This document shows, in pieces, positions 9,933-20,100 of a stretch of 64,000 nucleotides of DNA. This DNA comes from Rhizobiaceae bacterium (GTDB lineage: Bacteria; Pseudomonadota; Alphaproteobacteria; Rhizobiales; Rhizobiaceae): the NCBI GenBank assembly GCA_027483885.1, contig JAIXTO010000113.1, positions 1-64,000 on the forward strand, given 5' to 3'. Each line of letters opens with the position of its first letter. Positions within the stretch are counted from its first letter, which is position 1. The notes under the pieces are model-generated. The model was not told the origin of the DNA, did no database searches, and was given only the letters and a program-made list of their open reading frames with translations. Position numbers and translations under genes: made by a program.

Positions 9933-11549
9933 ATGCTGACGGGCGCGCAACGGCGGCAGGGATTGGCGGCAGGCGCGGCAAGCCTTACCGCCATCGCGCT
10001 CTTTGTCGTGCTGCCGGTGACGGCCTTGCTGTCCACCGCGCCCGCCTCCTCTTCGCAAGGCGGTTTTTTTGACGGATACACGGCAAGCCTTCTGCGCTTC
10101 ACGCTTCTGCAGGCCGGTCTGTCGACGTTTCTCTCCATTCTTCTCGCCGTACCGGTGGCGCTGGCTCTTGCACGGCGGCCGGCCTTTCCCCTGCGCATCT
10201 GGATTGTCAGGCTGATGGCCGTGCCCATGGGCCTGCCGGTTCTGATCGGAGCACTCGGCCTCATCGGCATTTTTGGCCGCCAGGGCCTGTTTAACCGGTT
10301 GCTGGCATTTGCCGGCGTGGAGCAGCCGGTCAGCATCTACGGTCTCTCGGGCATCCTGATTGCGCATGTGTTCTTCAACCTGCCGCTGGCCTGCCGGCTG
10401 ATGCTTTCAGGGCTGGAAAGACTGCCGGGTGAATATTGGCGTCTCTCGGCAAGCCTTGGCATGCGCCCGCTCGCCATCTTCCGCTTCATCGAAGGCCCGG
10501 CGCTCGCCCGCGTCATTCCAGGCGCTGCCGGCCTTGTTTTCATGCTCTGCGCCACCAGTTTCACGCTGGTTCTGGTGCTGGGCGGCGGGCCGGCGGCGAC
10601 CACGCTGGAAGTGGCGATCTATCAGTCGCTGCGTTTCGATTTCAATCCGGCGCGCGCCGTTGCTCTGGCGCTCCTGCAGATCGGCCTGACGGCCGTGGTG
10701 CTCTTCATCATCAGCCGGCTTCCGCCCGCAGACATCGCAGGCGTCGGCGAAGGACGCGCCAGCCGCCGTTTTGACGGACGCAGCCTTCTGGCAAGGTTTT
10801 ACGATGCCGGCATCATTGCAGCGGCGACGCTGTTTCTCGTGCTGCCGCTCGGTGCGGTCGTCGTTGCGGGGCTGAAGGCCGATCTGTTGAAACTGATCAC
10901 CATGCCGGCCTTCCGGCAGGCAGCATTTACCAGCCTTGCCATTGCGATCTCGGCCGGCCTGCTGGCCATCCTGGTGTCGCTCGGCATTATCGCCGCGCGC
11001 GCAGCCATTGCCGATATGAGACACCCGCCCCGCCCCCTCAAGGCCTTTTCCGCAGCACTTTCGGGCATGTCTTCGTTGGTGCTTCTGGTGCCGCCGGTGG
11101 TGCTGGGCACCGGCTGGTTCCTGCTGATCCGGCCGCATGCCGATGTCACCCGCGCCGCGCCGCTGCTGATTGCTGCCATCAACATGCTGATGGCGCTGCC
11201 CTTCGTCATGCGGGTTCTGGCGCCGGCTTTTGAAACCCATGCCGCACGCACCGGCCGGCTTGGTGCAAGCCTTGGCCTCTCAGGCTTTTCGCGCTTCCGG
11301 TTGATCGACTGGCCGGTGCTTGCCCGCCCGCTCATGATGGCACTGTCCTTTGCCATGGCGCTGTCGCTCGGGGATCTGGGAGCGGTCGCCCTCTTCGGCT
11401 CGCAGGAACTCACCACACTGCCCTACCTCGTCTATAGCCGGCTTGGCAGCTACCGGACGAATGACGCCGATGGTCTGGCGCTGATTCTGGGCGTGATCTG
11501 CCTGGCCCTCACTGCCCTTGGCACCGCCGGCCACCGGAGGCAGACATGA
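9933..11549 (+). CDS. thiP: Thiamine ABC transporter permease
   Basis: 538-aa multi-TM protein with duplicated permease domains; within thiBPQ. Confidence 0.92.
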   Translation: MLTGAQRRQGLAAGAASLTAIALFVVLPVTALLSTAPASSSQGGFFDGYTASLLRFTLLQAGLSTFLSILLAVPVALALARRPAFPLRIWIVRLMAVPMGLPVLIGALGLIGIFGRQGLFNRLLAFAGVEQPVSIYGLSGILIAHVFFNLPLACRLMLSGLERLPGEYWRLSASLGMRPLAIFRFIEGPALARVIPGAAGLVFMLCATSFTLVLVLGGGPAATTLEVAIYQSLRFDFNPARAVALALLQIGLTAVVLFIISRLPPADIAGVGEGRASRRFDGRSLLARFYDAGIIAAATLFLVLPLGAVVVAGLKADLLKLITMPAFRQAAFTSLAIAISAGLLAILVSLGIIAARAAIADMRHPPRPLKAFSAALSGMSSLVLLVPPVVLGTGWFLLIRPHADVTRAAPLLIAAINMLMALPFVMRVLAPAFETHAARTGRLGASLGLSGFSRFRLIDWPVLARPLMMALSFAMALSLGDLGAVALFGSQELTTLPYLVYSRLGSYRTNDADGLALILGVICLALTALGTAGHRRQT

Positions 11550-12205
11550 CACCGAGCGACACATCTTACGCGGCCGTGGAATTTCACGATGTCAGGCTGT
11601 CGCTCGGAACGGCCCGTTTTCATTTCGACTGCCGGATCGAGACGGGACACATCATCGCCGTGACCGGACCGTCGGGCGCCGGCAAATCGACGCTGCTCAA
11701 TCTTGTCGCCGGCTTCGAGACGCCGGACAGCGGTCGGGTGCTTTTGTCGGGCAAAGACATGTCTGGGGTGCATCCGGGGCAGCGGCCGTTATCGCTGGTC
11801 TTTCAGGACAACAATCTGTTTGCCCATCTCGATCTTTTTACCAATATCGGTCTTGGCATCCATCCGGCGCTGAAGCTTTCGCCGGGCGATCGGCGCGCGG
11901 TGTCGGATGCGCTGCAACGGGTAGGCCTTGCCGGATACGAGACGCGAAAGCCCGGCACGCTCTCCGGCGGCGAGCGGCAAAGGGCAGCCTTTGCGCGGGC
12001 ACTGGTGCGCAAACGCCCGCTCCTTCTCCTTGATGAGCCGTTTGCCGCTCTCGATCCCGCCCTTCGGCTTTCCATGGCAGACCTGTTGCTAGACCTGCAC
12101 CGCGAAAGCCGCAACACGATCCTGATCGTCACCCATGACCGGGACGAGGTGGCGCGGTTGGCCGACTGCGTGCTCTCGGTGGAAAACGGCACTATTCATC
12201 CCTAG
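11546..12205 (+). CDS. thiQ: Thiamine ABC transporter ATP-binding protein
   Basis: GPSGAGKSTLLN, LSGGERQRAAFARAL, LLLLDEPFAALDP; ATGA overlap with thiP. Confidence 0.93.
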   Translation: MTPSDTSYAAVEFHDVRLSLGTARFHFDCRIETGHIIAVTGPSGAGKSTLLNLVAGFETPDSGRVLLSGKDMSGVHPGQRPLSLVFQDNNLFAHLDLFTNIGLGIHPALKLSPGDRRAVSDALQRVGLAGYETRKPGTLSGGERQRAAFARALVRKRPLLLLDEPFAALDPALRLSMADLLLDLHRESRNTILIVTHDRDEVARLADCVLSVENGTIHP

Positions 12206-12480
12206 GCCGGCCCCGGGAGTGTCCGGCCTGCACGCGACAATCGTATCATCAAATTTGACAGCCCGTCATAAAGCGTCAATCAATTCGCCACATTTTAGAC
12301 GTGCGGCAGTGCGATGCCGCAATGCGAAAGAGGGCTGGAATCATTGTCTGTGAGCGCTTGTGTTCTATCTGAAGAGAGGACAAAACGAGAATCACACGCA
12401 ATTGCCCCACCCGCAGCGAACGCAGACCAGAGCGGCAGGGGCAAAGGCCGCACGATGCGCCGGATGGCGGGCTTGGACGA

Positions 12481-14022
12481 ATGACGGTTCCAACTGAACG
12501 GACGACGATGACAGCGCTGGACCCGGCTTGCATGAAACGTGCAGGCCAGGGGGCTCGTGGGATGCGCGCCCTTGCCGCACTATTTGCCGCAGCAACGCTT
12601 CTCTCGGGCTGCCAGTCGGTGATCGACCAGACCTATCAGGCCAATGTCAAACCCTCGGCCAATCCGCAGATTGTCGATGAGGTGCAGAAGAACGATCCGC
12701 GTGCCCAGATGGGTGCCCGCGAGCATCCACGCATCGTTGCAAGTTATGGCGGCCAGTATCACGATGCCAAGACAGAACGGCTGGTGGCGCGCATTGCCGG
12801 CGCTCTCACCGCCGTCTCGGAAAATCCCAACCAGTCCTATCGCATCACCATCCTGAATTCGCCCGCGATCAACGCCTTTGCGCTTCCCGGCGGTTATCTC
12901 TACGTGACGCGCGGCCTGCTGGCGCTCGCCAATGATGCTTCGGAAGTGGCAGCCGTTCTCAGCCACGAAATGGCGCATGTGACGGCCAATCACGGCATCG
13001 AGCGCCAGAAGCGCGAGGAAGCCGAAGTGATTGCCAGCCGCGTGGTGGCCGAGGTTCTCTCAAGCGATCTGGCCGGCAAGCAGGCTCTGGCACGCGGAAA
13101 ACTGCGGCTTGCCGCCTTCTCCCGCCAGCAGGAACTGCAAGCCGATGTGATCGGTGTGCGCATGCTCGGCGAAGCCGGTTATGACCCCTATGCGGCGGCC
13201 CGTTTCCTCGATTCGATGTCGGCCTATGCGCGTTATTCGTCCGCTGACCCGGATACAGACCAGAGCCTCGACTTTCTCTCCAGCCATCCAAACGCTCCGC
13301 AGCGCGTGGAGCTTGCCCGCCAGCACGCCCGCGCCTTCGGCCAGGAAGGCACCGTGGGCGACAAGGGCCGCGACTATTACCTGACCGGTATAGACGGCCT
13401 TCTCTATGGCGACAGCCCGGAAGAGGGCTATGTGCGCAACGAAACCTTCCTCCATGCGGGCCTTGGCATCCGTTTCGACGTGCCGGAAGGTTTTCGCATC
13501 GACAACAAGGTGGAAGCGGTTCTTGCGACCGGGCCTGACGAAACCGCCATCCGCTTTGATGGCGTGCAGGCGACCGATGCGAACCAGAGCCTTTCGAACT
13601 ACCTGACGAGTGGCTGGGTGGCCGGGCTTCAGCCGGAAACCGTGCGGGAAACCACGATCAACGGTCTGCCGGCGGCAACCGCCAAGGCCTCTGCGGAACG
13701 CTGGGATTTCGACGTCACCGTTATCAGGCTCGACAAGCAGCTGTTCCGTTTCCTCACGGCCGTGCCGAAGGGCAGCACATCGCTTGAGGCAACCGCAGAT
13801 ACCATGCGGCGCACCTTCCGGCGCATGACGCCGCAGGAGGCGGCCGAGTTGCGGCCGCTTCGCGTGCGGGTCGTCACCGTGCAGCCGGGCGACAATATCA
13901 CCACCTTGGCTGCCCGCATGATGGGCACCGATCGCAAGCTCGATATGTTCAAGATGATCAATGCGCTGCCGACAGGCGCGTCGATCCTGCCCGGCCAGCG
14001 GGTCAAGATCATTTCCGATTAG
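12481..14022 (+). CDS. M48-family metalloprotease lipoprotein (start may be 12511)
   Basis: HEMAH zinc motif (VAAVLSHEMAHVTANHG), lipobox-like LLSGCQS, C-terminal LysM-like PGDNITTLAARM. Confidence 0.9.
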   Translation: MTVPTERTTMTALDPACMKRAGQGARGMRALAALFAAATLLSGCQSVIDQTYQANVKPSANPQIVDEVQKNDPRAQMGAREHPRIVASYGGQYHDAKTERLVARIAGALTAVSENPNQSYRITILNSPAINAFALPGGYLYVTRGLLALANDASEVAAVLSHEMAHVTANHGIERQKREEAEVIASRVVAEVLSSDLAGKQALARGKLRLAAFSRQQELQADVIGVRMLGEAGYDPYAAARFLDSMSAYARYSSADPDTDQSLDFLSSHPNAPQRVELARQHARAFGQEGTVGDKGRDYYLTGIDGLLYGDSPEEGYVRNETFLHAGLGIRFDVPEGFRIDNKVEAVLATGPDETAIRFDGVQATDANQSLSNYLTSGWVAGLQPETVRETTINGLPAATAKASAERWDFDVTVIRLDKQLFRFLTAVPKGSTSLEATADTMRRTFRRMTPQEAAELRPLRVRVVTVQPGDNITTLAARMMGTDRKLDMFKMINALPTGASILPGQRVKIISD

Positions 14023-14041
14023 GCTTCGAGCCGGGCCTGCG

Positions 14042-14905
14042 TCAGCAGGCCTCCGCCATTTGCGGATTGTTGGTGACGAGAGCCGATTTCAGTTTTTCGA
14101 TCGCCCGGCTTTCGATCTGGCGCACGCGCTCCTTGGAGATGCCAAGTTCGGCACCGAGCGCTTCCAGCGTTGCCCCGTCATCGGTCAGGCGGCGGGCGCG
14201 AATAATCTTCTTTTCGCGGTCGTTGAGCTTGGTGAGTGCCCCCTGCAGCCATTTCAGGCGGCGTTCGCCATCAATCATGAACGAGACCTGCTCATCCGGC
14301 AGCGGTTCAGCACTTTCCAGCATGTCGAGCCGTTCGCCACTGTCATTGTCGCCGGCAATCGAGGGCGCCTGCAGCGAGGCATCATTGCCGGATAGGCGGG
14401 CATCCATGGTCTGCACGTCGGCGAGGCTGACGCCGAGCGCGGTTGCGATCTCCGCATGAATATCATGGGCGGTCTTGGTATTGCCGCCGCGCGCAAGCTT
14501 GGCGCGCAGCCGGCGCAGGTTAAAGAACAGCGCCTTCTGCGCAGAACTCGTGCCGCCCCGAACAATCGACCAGTTGCGCAGGATATAGTCCTGCATGGAG
14601 GCGCGGATCCACCAGCTTGCATAGGTCGAAAATCGAACATCGCGTGACGGTTCAAACCTTGCCGCCGCTTCCAGCAGCCCTACATAACCCTCTTGTACAA
14701 GGTCACTCATCGGCAAACCGAAGCCGCGGAACTTGGAGGCCATGGCGATAACGAGACGCATATGGGCAAGCGCGATCTGGTTGCGGGCATCCCTGTCCTG
14801 ACCGTCTTTCCAGCGCACGGCGAGATTGCGCTCTTCCTCGCGCGCCAGATAAGGCGCAGCCATGGCGATCTTGATCATATTGCGGTCTGCGGACATGGCG
14901 TTCAT
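14042..14905 (-). CDS. rpoH2: RNA polymerase heat-shock-type sigma factor, RpoH2-like
   Basis: DLVQEGYVGLLEAAARFEPSRDVRFSTYASWWIRASMQDYILRNWSIVRGGTSSAQKALFFNLRR and C-terminal GISKERVRQIE. Confidence 0.85.
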   Translation of the reverse strand: MNAMSADRNMIKIAMAAPYLAREEERNLAVRWKDGQDRDARNQIALAHMRLVIAMASKFRGFGLPMSDLVQEGYVGLLEAAARFEPSRDVRFSTYASWWIRASMQDYILRNWSIVRGGTSSAQKALFFNLRRLRAKLARGGNTKTAHDIHAEIATALGVSLADVQTMDARLSGNDASLQAPSIAGDNDSGERLDMLESAEPLPDEQVSFMIDGERRLKWLQGALTKLNDREKKIIRARRLTDDGATLEALGAELGISKERVRQIESRAIEKLKSALVTNNPQMAEAC

Positions 14906-15147
14906 TGCGCTCTCCATGAAACTGTTTGACCAGACAAAGGCGCATGAACCCCAAAACCTTCCACCTGTTCGGCCAGAAGACCGGTCGGGCGGACAGCATC
15001 AACGGCATGCCTCTTTGCTCCCCTCGTTCAACTCAGGCGGAGAGGGCTTGGCCCTTCCCCTGTCTGGGCACGGCAAAGGCAGCTTCAAGAGGCCGCATCT
15101 TTCGCCGTACCGGCGGGTGAACGCGTGCCTTGTCAAAAAGTTCCAAC

Positions 15148-15176
15148 AAAAAACCCGGCTTTCGCCGGGCTTTTTC
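15148..15176 (-). terminator. Rho-independent terminator of carD
   Basis: Minus strand AGCCCGGCGAAAGCCGGGTTTTTTGTTGG just past the carD stop. Confidence 0.85.
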
Positions 15177-15199
15177 AGGTGAGTGCAGGATGAAACCGC

Positions 15200-15772
15200 T
15201 CAGGCAGCTTCTTCTTCGTGCGAATCTTCCTCGTCAAGAACCTTGCTGCGCTTCGGCCCCTTGGCGAGGTTGGCTTCGATCAGACGAACCGATTCCGTAT
15301 CCGACATCTTGTTGACGGCTGCGATTTCGCGCGCCATGCGATCAAGGGCAGCTTCATAAAGCTGGCGCTCGGAATAGGACTGCTCCGGCTGATTTTCGGC
15401 ACGGTAAAGATCGCGCACGACTTCAGCGATCGAGATCAGGTCGCCGGAATTGATCTTTGCATCATATTCCTGCGCGCGACGCGACCACATGGTCCGCTTG
15501 ACGCGGGCCTTGCCCTGGACAACCTTCAAGGCACGCTCGACAAAATCAGTTTCGGACAGCTTGCGCATTCCGATGCTGACGGCCTTGGCAACCGGCACCT
15601 TGAGGCGCATCTTGTCCTTCTCGAAATCGATCACGAACAGTTCGAGCTTCATACCAGCCACTTCCTGTTCTTCGATGGCCGTGATAGTGCCCACTCCATG
15701 CGCCGGGTAAACGATCGCTTCACCGGTCTTGAAACCATGGCGCGCTGAAGATTTTTTCTGCTGGGTCGTCAT
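15200..15772 (-). CDS. CarD-family transcriptional regulator
   Basis: FKTGEAIVYPAHGVGTITAIEEQEVAGMKLELFVIDFEKDKMRLKVPVAKA; start MTTQQKK. Confidence 0.93.
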   Translation of the reverse strand: MTTQQKKSSARHGFKTGEAIVYPAHGVGTITAIEEQEVAGMKLELFVIDFEKDKMRLKVPVAKAVSIGMRKLSETDFVERALKVVQGKARVKRTMWSRRAQEYDAKINSGDLISIAEVVRDLYRAENQPEQSYSERQLYEAALDRMAREIAAVNKMSDTESVRLIEANLAKGPKRSKVLDEEDSHEEEAA

Positions 15773-16112
15773 TCGTTTAACAAACTCCCTGTTACGCACC
15801 CGGTCTTCCGGGACCGGGGCCGGGTCAGTCAGGCCCGGATGAGACGGGGGAACCGTCGGTGACTCCATACTGGTCCAACGAACGCGCACAAAAACAACAC
15901 CTGATCGCGGACGGCGACGACAAATCCAAAGCTGGTTATGTCACGGGAACCGCGGCGGGTGCTCTGTTGCTTTCGTGATGTTTTTGGGCACGCGAGTGCC
16001 ACTTTGTGGAACAGTTCTTGATGTCTACCACAAATATGGGAGGAAATCAATGATTTGCTTTCGCAGATGCACAGACGCAACGGTCGCGTCCATGCCTAAT
16101 CGTTAAGCAATC

Positions 16113-16146
16113 GCAAAAAGGGCGGCCCGGAGTTCAATCGCCCTTG
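16113..16146 (-). terminator. Putative terminator overlapping the fdxA stop codon
   Basis: Minus strand AAGGGCG-attgaactccgggc-CGCCCTTTTTGCG; fdxA TGA lies in the loop. Confidence 0.6.
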
Positions 16147-16472
16147 CCCGGTTCCGGCGAGAAATACTGCTCGAACTTGTTCTCGACGCCGTCCATTTCC
16201 TTGGCCTCGTCCATCGCATCACGCTTGACGGTGATGTTGGGCCAGACCTGCGCATATTCGGCGTTGACCTTCAGCCACTTGTCGAGACCCGGTTCGGTAT
16301 CCGGCTTGATGGCTTCTGCGGGACATTCCGGCTCACAGACGCCGCAGTCGATGCATTCGTCCGGGTGGATGACCAGGAAGTTCTCACCCTCGTAGAAACA
16401 GTCGACCGGGCACACTTCGACGCAGTCGGTGTATTTGCAACGGATACAATTGTCGGTCACGACATACGTCAT
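16134..16472 (-). CDS. fdxA: 7Fe-type ferredoxin
   Basis: [29 protein letters not shown]...[16 protein letters not shown] cluster ligands. Confidence 0.95.
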   Translation of the reverse strand: MTYVVTDNCIRCKYTDCVEVCPVDCFYEGENFLVIHPDECIDCGVCEPECPAEAIKPDTEPGLDKWLKVNAEYAQVWPNITVKRDAMDEAKEMDGVENKFEQYFSPEPGKGD

Positions 16473-16759
16473 GAGGCACTCCAGTGATATCACGGTTCGT
16501 CGACATCAGCGGTGGGAGACGCCTGCCGACCGGGGGGAGCCGGATCGTTGCCAAGCATACGTGAACGCGTGGCGTTCCCTCGCATGCGGCCCCAGCTTTT
16601 ATCCTGTGACTAATGGCTTTAGGGCGGCTTAGCAAGAATAAACAATCTCGCAAACGCCGGCAAAAGAGATGGAAAATCCAATCTCGCCAGGCGTTTCTTC
16701 ATGCCGCCAACAGGCATGGCAGAGAGGCCTCCAGAACAGCGGCAAGAGTTGGCCTTGCG

Positions 16760-17098
16760 TCACTGCCCGCCCAAGGGCTTTCGAAGCGCCCGCTCGAAGG
16801 CGGTGAGCGGCGCCTGTTGCGGCGTGATGTCCTCGTAAAGCAGACGGGCGGCACTGGCAGGTCCGCGACGCTCTGCAAAATCGCGCACGATCAGCACCAC
16901 GTCGCGCCGTTCCAGCCGGATCTCGATGCGGTCCCCCGCCTTCACCGGCCGACCCGGCTGGGTAACGGCGTGCCCGTTGATCCCGACCAGCCCCGCCTCG
17001 ACAAGATCCTGCGCAAGGCTGCGGGATTTTGTCAGCCGTGCGAAAAAAAGCCACTTGTCGATGCGCTGACGCTGCTCTTCAAGTGGCTTTTCCGGCAT
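16760..17098 (-). CDS. S4-domain RNA-binding protein (Hsp15-like)
   Basis: RIDKWLFFARLTKSRSLAQDLVEAGLVGINGHAVTQPGRPVKAGDRIEI S4 fold signature. Confidence 0.9.
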   Translation of the reverse strand: MPEKPLEEQRQRIDKWLFFARLTKSRSLAQDLVEAGLVGINGHAVTQPGRPVKAGDRIEIRLERRDVVLIVRDFAERRGPASAARLLYEDITPQQAPLTAFERALRKPLGGQ

Positions 17099-17100
17099 GG

Positions 17101-20100
17101 CTACTTCTTCATCTGCTCCTTGAGAGCAGCAAGCTTGGCGAAGGGCGAATCCGGATCGATCGGCTTCTCCTTGCGCGGTGGCTTTGCTTCAAACCGCGCG
17201 GGCTGCGCCGATTTGCCGCGGTCATTGCGATCACCCCGATCCTGACGGTCGGGACGGTCGCCGCGCGGGGGACGATCACCACCCTTGCCGTCCGGACGGC
17301 GGTCGCCACGGTTTGCGCCACCCCGGTTCGGCTGCGCGCCGTCGCGGTTCGGCTGTGCGCCCTGTTCCGGACGCTCGCCGCCGCCACGACGGTTGTCGCG
17401 ACGACCTTCGCCGGTGCGTGCTTCACCCGTGCGTGCTTCGCCGGCATTGGCGTTGTTGCGATTGCCCTGACGGCGATCACCCTGCGGACGGCCGGTGCGC
17501 TGGTTTTCGCTGCGGCCACCACCGGGACGCCACAGAAGAACAGGCTTTGCCTCTTCAACGGCTGCAGGTTCACCGGCAGTCTCGGCTGCGGTCTCCACCG
17601 CTGCGGCAGGCGCCTCATCGGCGGCAGCAGCAACGATATCGGTCTCTTCTGCGGGCGCGGCTTCAGCAACAACTGGCGTTTCAGCCGGGTTGGCAGCGGT
17701 GCTTTCCCCGGATGCCTCGACAGGTGCTGCAGCCTCTTCCGTTGCGGCATCGGCGTCGTCCCCATCGGTGGCACTGTCAGCGCCAGCCGGTTCAGCGCCG
17801 GCCTGTTCAGGGGCAGCGGACGTCGCCGGCTGGTGGCTTGCCAGATAGGCCTGCGCCTCTTCCGGCTTCACCGCATCGGCGCGGTAACCGAGGCCCTTCA
17901 GGATTTCTTCCATATCATCAGGCGTTGCGCCGAGAATGGAGAGCATGGCTGTTGTCGTGGTGAAGCGGCGGCCGTCATAAGCGCCTTCGGGACGCGCGGT
18001 CGAACCCGGCTTCCACTGCAGGAGCGGACGGATAAGGTCGGCCAGGCGCTCCAGGATATCGACGCGCACGGCGCGCTTGCCGAGAAAACGGAAGCCCGCC
18101 AGCTTGTAGAAATTGCGCTCGAAGGTCGGATCGGTGACGACCGACGTGCGACCGGCGGCGAGTGCCGGGATAAGGTCGCCGTAACCGGGCTTGTCGAGAC
18201 CATCGTTCTTCAGCGCCCAGAGGAGCGTGATCAGTTCGGCCGGCGCCGGCTTCAGAAGTGCCGGCATGAAGATGTGGTAAGCGCCGAAGCGGATGCCGTA
18301 ACGGCGCATCGAGGCGCGCGCATCCTGGTCGAGCGTCTTGACGTCGTCTGCAACGTCACGACGGAACAGAACGCCGAGATTTTCCACGAGCTGGAACGCC
18401 AGCCCCTTGGCAAGGCCCTGCAGGTCTTCGGCGCGCGACAGATCGTCGAGCGGCTTCAGCACCGTTGCAATATGATGATTGACGTAGCGTTCCAGGCGGG
18501 CGGCGACGTGATCGCGGGCATTGCCGGTCAGCTGCTCGTCGGCGAGAACGATGACGCGCGGATGCATGATGTGATCGGTCGAGGCAAGGCGTGCAACAGG
18601 ATCGCCGAGCCAACGCACCGTGCCATCGGACCCGACGACGAGGTCGCTGTTGCCGCAGGCGTAAAGACGCGCAGCGCGCGCCTCGAATTCCAGCGCCAGC
18701 GCCTTCTGCGCTGCCCCCTGCACCGCCTTCGCATCCGGACCTTCGGTCCCGGAGACGGGCGTAAACCGGAAACCGGCTAATTGACCGACGTGGTGTCCCT
18801 CAACGAAGACATCCCCATTCACACTGATTTCAGCTTCCAGCATCGCATTCTCTCTCAGGCGCTTCATGAGCACAGATGTCCTGCGATCAACAAAGCGTTT
18901 CGTCAACCTTTCATGTAGCGCGTCCGACAACCTGTCCTCGATTTCTCGCGTCTTTTCTTGCCAGTGTGTCGGATGCGCCAGCCAACCCGGACGGTTGGAT
19001 ACATAGGTCCAAGTTCTGATCTGGGCGATACGCGCAGAAAGCGTATCGATTTCCCCATCGGTCCGATCGGCGCGTTGCACCTGCTCGGCCATGAAATCTT
19101 CGTTTACCGTGCCATGGCGCACCAGATCTGAAAACAGGGTCGAGATCAGATCGGCATGCTGAGCCGGTGTAATGCGGCGATAATCGGGAAGCGCGCAGGC
19201 TTCCCACAGTTTTTCCACTCGCTCAGGCGTTGTAGCAGCATCCCGGATTTCCGGGTAGCGGGCAAGATAATCCAGCGCCTGACTATCGGTTGCCGGCAGG
19301 GCTCGGGTCAGCCCCGCAATGACCGGCGCCATATCGAGACTCGCGCGCAAGTCGCGCAGCGAGGAAAAATCGAGCTGCTTGGAGCGCCACTGCAGCACCT
19401 TCACCTGATCGAAATGGTGGCCTTCGATGCGCTCCACAAGTTCATCATCGAACGGTTGCACCTGGCCCGTCACGCCAAACGTGCCGTCCTTCAGGTGGCG
19501 GCCGGCGCGGCCGGCAATCTGGCCCATCTCTCCGGCATTCAGATTGCGGAACTGATAACCGTCGAACTTGCGATCCTGCGCAAAGGCAACGTGATCGACA
19601 TCAAGGTTGAGGCCCATGCCGATCGCATCGGTCGCGACCAGATATTCCACGTCGCCTGCCTGATAGAGACCAACCTGCGCATTTCGCGTGCGGGGGCTGA
19701 GCGCGCCCAGCACAACGGCTGCCCCGCCGCGCTGGCGCCGGATCAGTTCCGCGATCGCATAGACCTCGTCAGCCGAAAAGGCGACGATGGCCGTGCGCTG
19801 CGGCAGGCGGGTGATCTTCTTCTGGCCGGCATAAAACAATGTCGACAAGCGCGGCCGCTCGACAACCGTGATGCCGGGCAGCAGCTTTTCGAGGATGGGG
19901 CGCATGGTGCCGGCGCCCAGAAGCAGGGTTTCCTCGCGGCCGCGCAGATGCAGGATGCGGTCGGTAAAGATATGGCCGCGCTCGAGATCGCCGGCGAGCT
20001 GCACTTCATCGATGGCGACGAAGGCGGCCTTCGTCTCGCGCGGCATGGCTTCCACGGTGCAGACGGAAAAGCGGGCATTGGGGGGAGAGATCTTTTCCTC

